Numbered from the stretch's first letter, positions 16,764 through 25,836 are shown. The stretch is DNA of 64,000 nt from Onthovicinus sp900555545 (GCA_949296915.1 CASFPX010000007.1:67236-131235); one strand, 5' to 3'. Numbers and translations: made by a program. Notes: generated by a model from the sequence alone, not told the origin.

Positions 16764-17297
16764 ATGGCACAACATATCCGTGTAGTCGATTATAATCCGC
16801 AATGGCCGCAGCTGTTCCGGCAGGAGGCGGAGAAAATCCGCGCGATCCTCGGGGACAATGCCGTGGCAATCCATCACATCGGCAGTACGGCTGTCCCGGG
16901 TCTCAAGGCCAAACCAATCATCGATATCCTGCCCGTAGTTCGGGAATTGGCGCCGGTCGATGCGCTGAATGGGCAATTCGAAGCGCTGGGATATGAATGC
17001 CTGGGCGAGTTCGGTATCCCGGGCCGCCGGTATTACCGCAAGGGCGGAGATGACCGCACTCATCAGATCCACCTCTTTTCTGCTCAGAGTGAAGCGGAGA
17101 TCCGTCGCCATCTGGCATTCCGGGACTATCTGCGCAGCCATCCGCAGGCGGCGGCCGCCTACGGTGAACTTAAAGGCAAACTGGCCGCCCGCTATCCGGA
17201 GGACATCAACGGCTACTGCGACGGCAAAGCCCCGTTTGTCCAATCGCTGGAGCAGGTCGCGCTGCACTGGTATGAGCGGCAAGAAACCGAGAATTAG
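16764..17297 (+). CDS. GrpB family (UPF0157) protein
   Basis: A 177-residue protein with the family's nucleotidyltransferase-like core: VVDYNPQWPQLFRQEAEKI, HIGSTAVPGLKAKPIIDI and RTHQIHLF. The ATG at 16764 has AAAGGAG upstream. The fold suggests transfer of a nucleotide or related group, but the substrate is not established for most members. It stands alone between the methyltransferase and the heat-shock gene. Confidence 0.9.
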   Translation: MAQHIRVVDYNPQWPQLFRQEAEKIRAILGDNAVAIHHIGSTAVPGLKAKPIIDILPVVRELAPVDALNGQFEALGYECLGEFGIPGRRYYRKGGDDRTHQIHLFSAQSEAEIRRHLAFRDYLRSHPQAAAAYGELKGKLAARYPEDINGYCDGKAPFVQSLEQVALHWYERQETEN

Positions 17298-17301
17298 AGT
17301 A

Positions 17302-17330
17302 AAAGCATCTGCCATGGCAGGTGCTTTTTT
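17302..17330 (+). terminator. terminator after the GrpB gene
   Basis: AAAGCATCTG (from 17302) pairs with CAGGTGCTTT, loop CCATGG, followed by TTTT. It lies just upstream of the CIRCE element and isolates the heat-shock unit. Confidence 0.8.
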
Positions 17331-17346
17331 GACTCCCAACAAAGAA

Positions 17347-17373
17347 TTAGCACTCTAAATATAAGAGTGCTAA
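17347..17373. promoter_or_regulatory. CIRCE operator (HrcA binding site)
   Basis: TTAGCACTC, nine bases, GAGTGCTAA: an exact match to the CIRCE consensus. It lies 155 bp upstream of the Hsp20 start, so HrcA is expected to repress the gene and release it on heat or protein-folding stress. hrcA is not in the window. Confidence 0.95.
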
Positions 17374-17528
17374 TTCTTTACATATTATTCATTTCCCATC
17401 CGATCTTTTTTCATAAATCCTGAGTATACTTATAGTCAGAAGGTCAGGGAAAGACAGAAAGGGGTTCCCCCTCCGGAAGTCCCCCAAAGCCCGAAAATAT
17501 ATAACATAACTTTTAGGAGGTTTTAATT

Positions 17529-17954
17529 ATGTTTGACATGATGCCTTTTGAACACAGCAATAACAGTATGGAACGCTTCTTTGACTCCTTCTTCGGCAAT
17601 GCTTTTAACGGCTTGAGCAGCTTTGGCGGCGGCCGTACGGACATTATCGATAAGGGCAAGAATTACGTCCTGCAGGCGGAGATGCCCGGATTTGAGAAGG
17701 GGGATATCTCCATCGACATCAACGATGATATCCTGACGATCAAAGCGGAGCACAACTCGCAAAACGACGAGAAGAACGACAAGGGCGAATTTATCCGCCG
17801 CGAGCGCTCCTATGGTTCGTATGTCCGCTCCTTCAATGTGTCCGGTGTGAACACAGATCAGATCAGCGCCTCTTATAACAACGGCATCCTGGAGCTGGTG
17901 ATGCCCAAAAAGGAGCCGCAGGCGCCCCAGGGCACACACATCGACATCAATTGA
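17529..17954 (+). CDS. Hsp20 / alpha-crystallin small heat-shock protein
   Basis: A 141-residue ATP-independent holdase chaperone. The alpha-crystallin domain spans about 35-130 (NYVLQAEMPGFEKGDISIDI, RRERSYGSYVRSF) with the closing motif NNGILELVMPK. AGGAGG lies nine bases before the ATG. It is monocistronic and controlled through the upstream CIRCE element. Cytoplasmic, binding unfolding proteins in heat stress. Confidence 0.95.
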   Translation: MFDMMPFEHSNNSMERFFDSFFGNAFNGLSSFGGGRTDIIDKGKNYVLQAEMPGFEKGDISIDINDDILTIKAEHNSQNDEKNDKGEFIRRERSYGSYVRSFNVSGVNTDQISASYNNGILELVMPKKEPQAPQGTHIDIN

Positions 17955-18017
17955 AAAGAACGGGAGCACAAGAGCTTCCTGCAAAAACTCAAGGCGAAGC
18001 TGAAACATGCATAGCCG

Positions 18018-18049
18018 AAAGGCCGGGAACTGCGGTTCCCGGCCTTTTC
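18018..18049 (+). terminator. terminator after the Hsp20 gene
   Basis: A 13-bp stem, AAAGGCCGGGAAC (18018-18030) with its perfect complement at 18035-18047, loop TGCG, then TT-C-T. Confidence 0.88.
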
Positions 18050-18093
18050 TATATTTCCACTCCCGAACGGCTATGGAAAAACGGCGGCAGTTA

Positions 18094-18102
18094 TGTTACA
18101 AT
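18094..18102 (+). promoter_or_regulatory. extended -10 promoter of the second two-component pair
   Basis: TGTTACAAT (18094-18102) is an extended -10; no clear -35 is present. It lies 33 bp before the response regulator start. Confidence 0.5.
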
Positions 18103-18134
18103 AAATTCAAGTATATTTTTACAGGATGTTTTTT

Positions 18135-18854
18135 ATGAACATTGCAATCTGTGATGACGAGCAGGCACAGCTCGATTTCCTGTGCGCGTGCGTCAAAAAT
18201 TGGGGAGAAAAACGAAAAATCGACTGCAGCGTCTTCGCCTTTCAGAGCGCGAACGCCCTATGGATGGAGTATGAAACAGAGCGGTACGACCTCGCCCTTT
18301 TAGATATCCAGATGCCGGGGCAGAGCGGCATGGAGCTGGCCGCGGAGCTGCGCCGCCGCAATGACGATATCGGGATTATTTTTATCACCGGTATTGCGGA
18401 TCAGATGGCGCAGGGCTACGATGTGGACGCCATCCACTATCTGCTAAAGCCGGTGGCGGAACCCAAACTGTTCGAAGTGCTGGACCGGGCATTAGCACGC
18501 ATGGGGGTGCAGGAGAAAAAACTCCTGTTCAAGGGCAAGGGGGACGAGACGGTCGCCGTGCCGGAGCATGAGGTGGAGTATCTCGAGGCGCGCTCGCACG
18601 ATACGATCCTCGCCTGCGCGGGCGGCGACTTTCAGCTGCCCGTATCCTTTGGGGAGGCCGTTTCCGCATTGCCCGCCGGCCATTTTATCAAGTGCCACCG
18701 CTCCTATGTTGTCAACCTGCGCGCGATCCGGCGCATTGGGAAATATGAGATCACGCTCGACAGCGGCAGGGTGATCCCCGTCAGCCGGCGGCTGTACGGC
18801 GATGTGAACCGGGCGTTTATCACATTCTATAAAGGCGGCGGTGATCGATCATGA
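18135..18854 (+). CDS. LytTR-family response regulator
   Basis: A 239-residue regulator: receiver domain with ICDDE and phospho-acceptor Asp57 in LALLDIQMPG, Lys in YLLKPV, and a C-terminal LytTR domain (VEYLEARSHDTILA, FIKCHRSYVVNLRAI). I chose the ATG at 18135 after AGGATG. It overlaps the kinase gene by 4 bp. Likely targets include the LytTR direct repeat at 19582-19611 before the ABC genes. Confidence 0.92.
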   Translation: MNIAICDDEQAQLDFLCACVKNWGEKRKIDCSVFAFQSANALWMEYETERYDLALLDIQMPGQSGMELAAELRRRNDDIGIIFITGIADQMAQGYDVDAIHYLLKPVAEPKLFEVLDRALARMGVQEKKLLFKGKGDETVAVPEHEVEYLEARSHDTILACAGGDFQLPVSFGEAVSALPAGHFIKCHRSYVVNLRAIRRIGKYEITLDSGRVIPVSRRLYGDVNRAFITFYKGGGDRS

Positions 18855-19582
18855 AACTATGGATCCCTATTGCGGCGGCGATCGTGATCGCGCTCGCCGT
18901 GTGCGCTGTTTTTCTGGTGCGGTACCTGATGCGGCGCTATGCGGACAAACGGCTCGATGATTACCAACGCGAATTACTCGACCGGCACTACGAGGAAGTT
19001 GAAAACATGTACCGCCAGGTCCGCGGGTGGCGGCACGACTACAAAAATCATTTGCAGACCATGAAAGTCCACCTGCAAAACAGGAACTACGATCTGCTGG
19101 ACGACTACCTGAACACCTTAAACGCGGATCTGATGGAGATTGACACCGTCATCAAGACGGGCAATGTGATGGTGGACGCCATCTTAAACAGCAAGCTGAC
19201 ACTGGCCAAGAATAAGAATATCAACGTCAACGCCAGCGCGAGCGTGCCGGAGCAGCTCACCGTCAGCCAGACGGACCTGTGCGTGATCATCGGGAATCTG
19301 ATCGACAACGCCATTGAGGCCACGATGGAGTGCACGGACGCCGGGGAGCGCTTTATCCGGGTGTATATCGGGGTGTTCAAGGGGCAGCTGTACATCTCCG
19401 TGAGCAACTCCGTCGGCGGCAAGATCAACAAACGCGGCCGCGGGGACTACGCCAGCACCAAGGGCGCCGGGCACGGATTCGGCCTAAAACGCATCGACTC
19501 GGTCGTCAAAAAATACGGCGGCTATCTCAACCGGCAGGATGAGGGCGACGTCTTTGCCACGGAGGTCTTGCTCCCGCTGTGA
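18851..19582 (+). CDS. short GHKL sensor histidine kinase
   Basis: A 243-residue kinase with a single N-terminal membrane helix (about 4-27) and no sensor domain, followed by a linker, the H-box WRHDYKNHLQ, N-box NLIDNAIEAT and G-box GHGFGLKRI. With so little outside the membrane it probably senses through the membrane helix or through a partner, such as the ABC proteins next door. Pairs with the upstream regulator. Confidence 0.9.
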   Translation: MKLWIPIAAAIVIALAVCAVFLVRYLMRRYADKRLDDYQRELLDRHYEEVENMYRQVRGWRHDYKNHLQTMKVHLQNRNYDLLDDYLNTLNADLMEIDTVIKTGNVMVDAILNSKLTLAKNKNINVNASASVPEQLTVSQTDLCVIIGNLIDNAIEATMECTDAGERFIRVYIGVFKGQLYISVSNSVGGKINKRGRGDYASTKGAGHGFGLKRIDSVVKKYGGYLNRQDEGDVFATEVLLPL

Positions 19583-19649
19583 CCGTTCGCGCACGGAACG
19601 ATACCGTTCGTGCGTTTTTTGTTTTCTCATGATGTTTCCGGTGTATGAT
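19582..19649 (+). promoter_or_regulatory. LytTR direct repeat overlapping a terminator-like hairpin, then an ABC promoter
   Basis: ACCGTTCGC (19582-19590) and ACCGTTCGT (19603-19611) have a 21-bp period, typical of LytTR binding. The same bases build a hairpin (CGCACGGAACG, loop ATAC, CGTTCGTGCG) followed by TTTTTTG. A TATGAT -10 (19644-19649) follows. The repeat ends 32 bases before the -10, the same distance as at the AgrD-like gene. Confidence 0.6.
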
Positions 19650-19673
19650 AGCAGCAGAGAGGAGATGACCAAC

Positions 19674-21530
19674 TTGGCTCAGAATAAAGACTCAGAGAAA
19701 AAGACAAAGTACACATTCTTTCAGAATGCGCGCTATATGGCAAAGCGCTCGCTCGCGTATGGCCGGGCGCAACATCACCCCATGTTCCGCCTGACGCTGA
19801 ACGGGATTCTCCCCTCAGTGATCACCCCGCTGCTTGGGGCGTACGTCCTCAAGGTGATGATCGACTGCGTATCGGGCACAGTCACGTGGCAGCAGCTTCT
19901 GGTATCACTCGTGCTGTTCGCCGGGGGAAGCATCGCCTGCGAGATGATCCGCCAGAAACATGGGTTCCAGATCATGACGTTTAGTGACGGCCTGCGTTAC
20001 AGCATGCTCAAAACAATCATTGCCAAATCGCTCACCGTACCCTATGAGGATGTGGAGAATCACGACAGGCGCAAGACCTTTGAGGATGCGGTCTCCACCG
20101 TCTGGTGGGGTGACCTGGGGGTACAGAACTTTTGGAGCAGCCTGATTCAGCTGCTCGTCTCCCTCACAGGGATCGCCTCTTTCTTCGCCATTCTCGCCGT
20201 GGCAAATCCATGGCTGATCCTGATCTGCCTGATAGCGGGAGCGGTCAATTTTGCCGTCGCGCTGGCCGTCTCCCGGCTCAAGCGCGAAAACCAGCGGCAG
20301 TTTCTTTCCGCACGGAATAAGGCGCTTTACTTTTCCTGCGGCAAGGCGAGCGACCTGAAAGCCGCCAAGGATGTCAAGCTCTACCATACTGCGGGCTGGT
20401 TCTCCCCACTGCTCGAACTGATTACAAGGGAGTACCGGCAATATCTGAAGGACTTTAACCGAAAAAGCCTGTTACTCAACACCATTCAGCTCCTGATCTT
20501 CTGTGTGCGCGACCTGGGCGTGTTTGTCCTCCTCGCCCTGCTGTACGATGCGGGAGATCTGACGGCCGGCGATTTTATCTTCTATTACTCCATCATCCAG
20601 GGCGCCAACGCGTGGCTGCGTCAATTCGCGGAGCAGTACGGCGTGCTCTATGAAAAGCACCTCATGGCGGACGACTACCGCAAGTGCATCGAAAAAGAGG
20701 AAAATACAGGAAGCGGTGAGGCGCTTGAAACGGTACCCGACCGGTGCGCGGTGGCGTTTGAGGACGTCAGCTTCTCCTATGACGGCGAGCACGACGCGGT
20801 CTCCCACCTGAATTTTTGTGTATCTCCCGGCGAAAAAATCGCCATCGTGGGTGAGAACGGCGCGGGCAAAACAACTGCCATGAAGCTGCTCAGCGGGCTC
20901 TATGCTCCTACGCACGGCCGGATTCTCATCAACGGACGTGATGCGGGCGAACTGGCCGATAAGGAGCGATTCAAGCTCTTTTCGGCGATTTTCCAGGACG
21001 TTTTCCTCCTGCCCGCCTCCCTGGAGACAAATGTGACCATGCAGGAGGAATCCCGCACCGACGCCGGACGTTTGGGGGAGGCACTCCAGCTGGCGGGGTT
21101 GAATAAGCGCGTGGCGCAGCTGCCCGACGGCGTGAAAACCCGGCTGGGCAAGGAGGTCGATTCAAACGCAGTTGACCTCTCCGGCGGTGAGACGCAAAAG
21201 CTGCTGCTCGCGCGGGCGATTTACAAACAATCCCCCATCATCATCCTGGATGAGCCAACCGCTGCACTCGATCCGATCGCGGAGAACGAGTTGTATATGA
21301 AATACAACGAGATCACCCAAAACCGCACGTCCTTTTATATCTCCCACCGGCTGGCGAGCACAGCGTTCTGCGACCGGATCCTCTTCCTGGAGAACGGTAA
21401 AATCGTGGAGACCGGCACGCACGCTCAGCTGATGGCCCAAAAGGGCAAGTATTTCCGGATGTATTCCATGCAGAGCTATTACTATAACGAGGAACATGAA
21501 GGGGGCGCGATTGATGAAAAAGCAAACTAA
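19674..21530 (+). CDS. ABC transporter, membrane and ATPase domains fused (first of pair)
   Basis: A 618-residue half-transporter. I chose the TTG at 19674, nine bases after GGAG; an in-frame ATG at 19665 abuts the ribosome site and is unlikely. The membrane domain fills about 40-330. ATPase motifs: Walker A GENGAGKTT, signature LSGGETQK, Walker B IIILDEPTAALD, switch His ISHRLAS. The start of the next gene overlaps its end. Such pairs beside GHKL/LytTR systems often export peptides or confer antimicrobial-peptide resistance; substrate is not evident. Confidence 0.88.
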   Translation: MAQNKDSEKKTKYTFFQNARYMAKRSLAYGRAQHHPMFRLTLNGILPSVITPLLGAYVLKVMIDCVSGTVTWQQLLVSLVLFAGGSIACEMIRQKHGFQIMTFSDGLRYSMLKTIIAKSLTVPYEDVENHDRRKTFEDAVSTVWWGDLGVQNFWSSLIQLLVSLTGIASFFAILAVANPWLILICLIAGAVNFAVALAVSRLKRENQRQFLSARNKALYFSCGKASDLKAAKDVKLYHTAGWFSPLLELITREYRQYLKDFNRKSLLLNTIQLLIFCVRDLGVFVLLALLYDAGDLTAGDFIFYYSIIQGANAWLRQFAEQYGVLYEKHLMADDYRKCIEKEENTGSGEALETVPDRCAVAFEDVSFSYDGEHDAVSHLNFCVSPGEKIAIVGENGAGKTTAMKLLSGLYAPTHGRILINGRDAGELADKERFKLFSAIFQDVFLLPASLETNVTMQEESRTDAGRLGEALQLAGLNKRVAQLPDGVKTRLGKEVDSNAVDLSGGETQKLLLARAIYKQSPIIILDEPTAALDPIAENELYMKYNEITQNRTSFYISHRLASTAFCDRILFLENGKIVETGTHAQLMAQKGKYFRMYSMQSYYYNEEHEGGAIDEKAN

Positions 21531-23379
21531 AAAGCCTTCAGAGGCGCGGCTAAACTTCCGGTTCGCCATACAACTTTTAAAAAAGACGGACAAATCGGCC
21601 TTCTTTCTGATTGTGATTTCCGCTTTTTTCACCTACGCCTCACAGATTACGGCCGTCTGGCTCTCCGCGCGTATGACCGCGCTCATTTCCGCCGGGGCCC
21701 CGGCTGTGGAAATCATGAAGATCGCGGCGGCGCTCACCGGATCGGTCTTTGCGCTCTCCCTGATCTTCAAGGCGTCTGAGCTCGCCTATCAAAAGTCCTT
21801 TGAAATGTTTCGTTTCACGGAGCACAAGATCCTCAGTGAAATACTCACCGGCAAGGATTACGCCCTGCTCGAAAAGCCTGATTTTCAGGAGGCGCTCCAC
21901 TTTTATCAGACACGGATGGAGAATAACGGCGGCGCTTTTAGCTCTTTCTATTACGGTATACAGCAAATTGTGAACGGTGTGTTCGGTATGATTTTTTCAC
22001 TGGCGACCATCGCCCCCGCCGTCCGTAGCCTTCTGCGCTTTGACAATTCCACCTTTATCTCCTCCTGGCACTTTGCGCTCATCATGCTCCTGTGCGTGAT
22101 TCTCTGTGGCGCAACGACCGCGGTCGTTTCCGGCCAGAGCTCCAAAAAGGTGATCCGGTTGGAGGGATTTTTTGTGGACATCTTTGCCAAATTTACATAT
22201 TGGTTAAATTTCCCAACCCGCTACAGGATGGGCAAGGACATCCGGTTGTACGGCTCACAGGCGATGGTGCTCCGAGAGTATCAGGAGAGCTTTGCAGATG
22301 AACAGATAAATTACCGCCGGTATTTTAATAAAGAGCTCATCCCCTACAATCTTGTTATGGGTGCGATGCAGGGCGTCATCACGGCGGCGGTATATGTTTT
22401 TGTGGCGGTTCGGGCATTCAGCGGCGCACTGACAGCCGATGAGCTGGTCAAGATCATCGGCTGTGTGCCCATCATCACCAGTTCCTTAATGGAACTCGGC
22501 CAGCTTCCGTATCTTGTCAACTCTACCCTTGCCAACATCGGCTACCTGCGCAAGGTTTACGAGTACCCCACCGAGCGCCACATGGGTACGCTGCCTGTCG
22601 AAAAGCGGAACGATAACCAGTACGACATCGAGTTCAAGCACGTCAGCTTCAAGTATCCCGGCACAGACACCTACGCGCTCAAGGATGTATCCCTCAAACT
22701 GAAAATTGGCGAGCATCTGGCATTTGTCGGGCATAACGGCTCGGGCAAGAGCACGTTTATCAAGCTGCTCTGCCGTCTGTACGACCCCACTGAGGGGGAG
22801 ATCACACTCAACGGCATCGACATCCGCAAGTACGATATCCACGAGTATATGTCCCTGTTCGGTGTTGTATTTCAGGACTTCTCGCTCTTCTCCGTCCCCC
22901 TCTCCCAGAACGTGACTACCTCCGTGGAGTTCGACCGAAAAAAACTGCTGGATGTACTCGACAAGGCGGGCATCGGCGAACGGGTGCAGCAGCTGCCGCA
23001 CAAGGAGGACACCGTGCTCTACAAGGACTTTGACGAGGACGGCGTGGAGATCTCCGGCGGCGAGGCGCAGAAGCTCGCCATTGCCCGGGCGCTCTACCGC
23101 GACGCGCCGTTCGTGGTGCTCGACGAGCCGACCGCCGCGCTCGACCCGATCTCCGAGTTTGAGATCTACCGCCGCTTCAACAGCTTTACGGACGGCAAGA
23201 CGGCGATTTATATCTCCCACCGCCTCTCCTCCTGCCGCTTCTGCGATAAGATCATCGTGTTCCAGGAGGGGCAGATCGTCCAGCAGGGCAGCCACGAGAC
23301 GCTGCTCGCCCAGGGTGGCGCATACAGCGCGCTGTGGCACGCGCAGGCCAAGTACTACGTCACTGCCGAGCAGGCGTGA
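21514..23379 (+). CDS. ABC transporter, membrane and ATPase domains fused (second of pair)
   Basis: A 621-residue half-transporter starting at ATG 21514, with AAGGGGG upstream, inside the end of its partner. Membrane domain about 25-330; Walker A GHNGSGKSTF, signature ISGGEAQK (I for L), Walker B VVLDEPTAALD, switch His ISHRLSS. Both subunits of this pair keep catalytic glutamates, unlike the exporter at 1.5-5.1 kb, so they may be a symmetric heterodimer. Probably induced by the preceding two-component system. Confidence 0.88.
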   Translation: MKKQTKKPSEARLNFRFAIQLLKKTDKSAFFLIVISAFFTYASQITAVWLSARMTALISAGAPAVEIMKIAAALTGSVFALSLIFKASELAYQKSFEMFRFTEHKILSEILTGKDYALLEKPDFQEALHFYQTRMENNGGAFSSFYYGIQQIVNGVFGMIFSLATIAPAVRSLLRFDNSTFISSWHFALIMLLCVILCGATTAVVSGQSSKKVIRLEGFFVDIFAKFTYWLNFPTRYRMGKDIRLYGSQAMVLREYQESFADEQINYRRYFNKELIPYNLVMGAMQGVITAAVYVFVAVRAFSGALTADELVKIIGCVPIITSSLMELGQLPYLVNSTLANIGYLRKVYEYPTERHMGTLPVEKRNDNQYDIEFKHVSFKYPGTDTYALKDVSLKLKIGEHLAFVGHNGSGKSTFIKLLCRLYDPTEGEITLNGIDIRKYDIHEYMSLFGVVFQDFSLFSVPLSQNVTTSVEFDRKKLLDVLDKAGIGERVQQLPHKEDTVLYKDFDEDGVEISGGEAQKLAIARALYRDAPFVVLDEPTAALDPISEFEIYRRFNSFTDGKTAIYISHRLSSCRFCDKIIVFQEGQIVQQGSHETLLAQGGAYSALWHAQAKYYVTAEQA

Positions 23380-23408
23380 TACAATACTGAACACCCCCAT
23401 AAAACAAC

Positions 23409-23442
23409 GACCCTCCGTGTGAATTCCATCACACGGAGGGTC
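23409..23442 (+). terminator. hairpin, probable terminator after the ABC pair
   Basis: GACCCTCCGTGTGA (23409-23422) pairs perfectly with 23429-23442 around a 6-base loop. Only TTAT follows, so termination may be weak. Confidence 0.6.
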
Positions 23443-23788
23443 TTATGATATTATAAGGCATCCGCTTCTCAATCCTCCCCGAATAAGGAAATCACCCGAG
23501 GGGGAAGATTGAGACTAATGCGGGTTTCAATTTTATCCCCTTTATTTACTTTTTGCGAACTGTCAATCTGTACAGCGGAACGCTGAGGGCAGCGTTCCCC
23601 ACGGAAGATGGTTCAAAAAGGCAATCCCAGGGAAAACGGTAGATTCTTTTGAGCTGTTTTACATCGTACGCCGCACAAAGTTTGCTCAAGCCCTCGTAGG
23701 GAACGCCGCCCCCGGCGTTCCGTCCGGCGCGAGCCGGAATACATTTCCGTAGGTGAAATGCCCTACACACAGTGGAGGCGTGGTGCCA
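23443..23788. repeat. structured non-coding region with GGAACGC hairpins
   Basis: This 346-bp gap contains a long imperfect inverted repeat (TCTCAATC at 23467-23474 and GATTGAGA at 23507-23514). It also has two GGAACGC-type hairpins: GGAACGCT...AGCGTTCC near 23578-23599 and GGAACGCCG...CGGCGTTCC near 23700-23721. A 74-codon minus-strand frame crosses it but is built from these repeats and has no convincing ribosome site. It resembles dispersed intergenic repeat units. Confidence 0.5.
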
Positions 23789-24331
23789 TCATATCATCCA
23801 CTGATTTTTAATTTCGCCCGCCAAATCCTTCCACTGGAACGTCCGGCCGTCAAAGGTCATGTAGCCGCGCCAGCTGTCCTCCTTGGGGAGGGAGACGGAG
23901 CCGGGGTTCAGATAGGTGTAAGTCCCGTGCTCCACGCATCCCGGCACATGCGTATGCCCGTGCAGCAGGATATCGCCGTCGTGCAGAGGGGGAAGCTGCC
24001 CCTCGTTGAACAGATGGCCGTGGGTCGCAAAGATCATCCGCTCCCCCGCGCACAGGATCGCGTAATCTGCCAGAATAGGGAACTCCAGCACCATCTGATC
24101 CACCTCCGCGTCGCAGTTGCCGCGTACGGCGAGGATATCCTCCCGGATGGCATTCAGCTGTGTAATCACCGCTTTAGGGTTGTACCCCTCGGGCAGATCG
24201 TTGCGCGGGCCATGGTATAAGATGTCGCCGAGCAGCAGGAGCCGGTCCGCCTGTTCCCGGCGGTAGGCCTCCAGCAGCTGAGCACAATAATAGGCCGAAC
24301 CGTGGATATCGGATGCGATCATCCAGTTCAT
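23789..24331 (-). CDS. YfcE/MJ0936-type metallophosphoesterase
   Basis: A 180-residue calcineurin-like phosphodiesterase with all metal-binding motifs: ASDIHGS, LGDILYHG, RGNCD, THGHLFN and LHGHTHVPG. I chose the ATG at 24329-24331 nine bases after GGAG. It follows the hexosaminidase by 29 bp. Family members hydrolyse phosphodiesters in vitro with two Mn ions; the natural substrate is unknown. Confidence 0.93.
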   Translation of the reverse strand: MNWMIASDIHGSAYYCAQLLEAYRREQADRLLLLGDILYHGPRNDLPEGYNPKAVITQLNAIREDILAVRGNCDAEVDQMVLEFPILADYAILCAGERMIFATHGHLFNEGQLPPLHDGDILLHGHTHVPGCVEHGTYTYLNPGSVSLPKEDSWRGYMTFDGRTFQWKDLAGEIKNQWMI

Positions 24332-24360
24332 TGTAATTACTCCGTCCTTTCGCAGCCGGA

Positions 24361-25836
24361 TCACTTGAGATCCAGTTGATTTTTTACGGTGTCCCGATTG
24401 ATATTACGCAGGAAAAAGCGCGCCGTCTCCAGCTTGCCGGCGATTCCCCGCGGGCTCCATCTGCCATGTGGGGCGGGCGTGACGCCGATTTTCTCCAGCA
24501 GCGGAAGGCCCGCACAAAAACGGCGCTCAAAATCATAGACGTTCTTCTGATCGGGATCCGTCCACCCCGTCTCCGCAATGGCGGCAAAACGTGGATAGGC
24601 CTGATAGCACAGGCGCTCAAAATCCGCCACGTGTTCCGTCCACAGTGCACCCTCTACCCCCAGAATGTTCCGCTCCCCCTCAAAGGAGAGCTCGGGGAGC
24701 AGCGGACTAAAGCTGTACGTCTTATCCAGCGGCGTCATCCCATAGGGATAATCCATATAGTAGTGGAAAAAATCTGAGACAATCACCTTGCCGCCGCGGT
24801 TGGCACGGCGCACAGAATACCCGCCGCGATCCATCCACATCTGCACGGTGGCGGCATTTTTCAGGTTCCCGCTCTTGAGGGCGTCGTTCCACACAGTGGT
24901 GCGGATCCCCTTTGCCTCCAGATAATCAATAACCCGGTTGGTGAAATATCCCTGCAATCCCTCCGCATCTGTAATGTGCTCGCGCTCCATCGCGGCGCGG
25001 CAGTGTGGGCACTTGTTCCACCGGTCCTTGGGCGCCTCGTCCCCTCCGATATGGATCCAATGCGATGGGAAAAGCTCTGCAATCTCATCGAGCACCTGAA
25101 ATACAAAGTCATACGTACTCTCCTTACCCGCACACAGGATATCGCGAAAAATACCGCCGCAGGTACGCACAGGAATGGGCTCCTCCGCGCAGGAGAGGTG
25201 CGGATAGGCGGCAATCGCCGCACAGGTGTGGCCGGGGATATCCAGCTCCGGGATGACCTCGATACAGCGATCCGCGCAATAGTTCACCACATCACGGATC
25301 TGATCCTTGGTGTAAAAGCCGCCGTACTCCTCACCGGTGTTTTTCTCCCAGTCAAAGTGGGAGCCCGCACGCTTAGAGCCAATCTGTGTGAGCAGCGGAA
25401 AGCTGTCGATCTGGATCCGCCAGCCCTGATCGTCCGTCAGGTGCCAGTGAAATTTGTTGAGCTTATAGAGCGCCGCCGCATCGATCATCTTTTTCAGCTC
25501 ATCCACGGTAAAAAAGTGGCGCGCACAGTCGATCATAAAGCCGCGGTAACGAAACACCGGTTCATCGCACAGGCAGAACTCCGGCAGCTCCCGCGCACCA
25601 TTCATGATTTGGCGCAGGGTTTGGAAAGCATAAAATTTACCGGCCCTGGTATTGGCCTTTACGGTGATCCGCCCATCCTGCACGCGGATGCGGTATCCCT
25701 CCGGGTGCTTGACCGCAGTACTTGCCTCCACCTGCACCTGCGACGGATCATAGGACTCCGTGCGGTAAATTCCCTCCCCCTTGGCGCAGATATGCCTGGG
25801 GCGCGGCACACAGAGAATATCGCTGATCGCTTTCAT
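24361..25836 (-). CDS. glycoside hydrolase family 20 beta-N-acetylhexosaminidase
   Basis: A 491-residue enzyme. A GH20b-like N-terminal domain (about 1-95) precedes the TIM barrel beginning YRGFMIDCARHFF, with KFHWHLTDDQGWRI and the catalytic pair Asp266-Glu267 in HIGGDEAPK. There is no signal peptide, so it should work on imported N-acetylhexosaminides. The ATG at 25834-25836 has GGAGGG upstream. A CPHCRAAM segment after the active site is unusual and might bind a metal. Operon: amidohydrolase, this gene, phosphodiesterase. Confidence 0.93.
   Translation of the reverse strand: MKAISDILCVPRPRHICAKGEGIYRTESYDPSQVQVEASTAVKHPEGYRIRVQDGRITVKANTRAGKFYAFQTLRQIMNGARELPEFCLCDEPVFRYRGFMIDCARHFFTVDELKKMIDAAALYKLNKFHWHLTDDQGWRIQIDSFPLLTQIGSKRAGSHFDWEKNTGEEYGGFYTKDQIRDVVNYCADRCIEVIPELDIPGHTCAAIAAYPHLSCAEEPIPVRTCGGIFRDILCAGKESTYDFVFQVLDEIAELFPSHWIHIGGDEAPKDRWNKCPHCRAAMEREHITDAEGLQGYFTNRVIDYLEAKGIRTTVWNDALKSGNLKNAATVQMWMDRGGYSVRRANRGGKVIVSDFFHYYMDYPYGMTPLDKTYSFSPLLPELSFEGERNILGVEGALWTEHVADFERLCYQAYPRFAAIAETGWTDPDQKNVYDFERRFCAGLPLLEKIGVTPAPHGRWSPRGIAGKLETARFFLRNINRDTVKNQLDLK

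Noticed and set aside
23546..23770. 74-codon minus-strand frame in the gap before the phosphodiesterase
   Set aside because: Composed of inverted repeats and lacking a ribosome site; treated as non-coding repeat.
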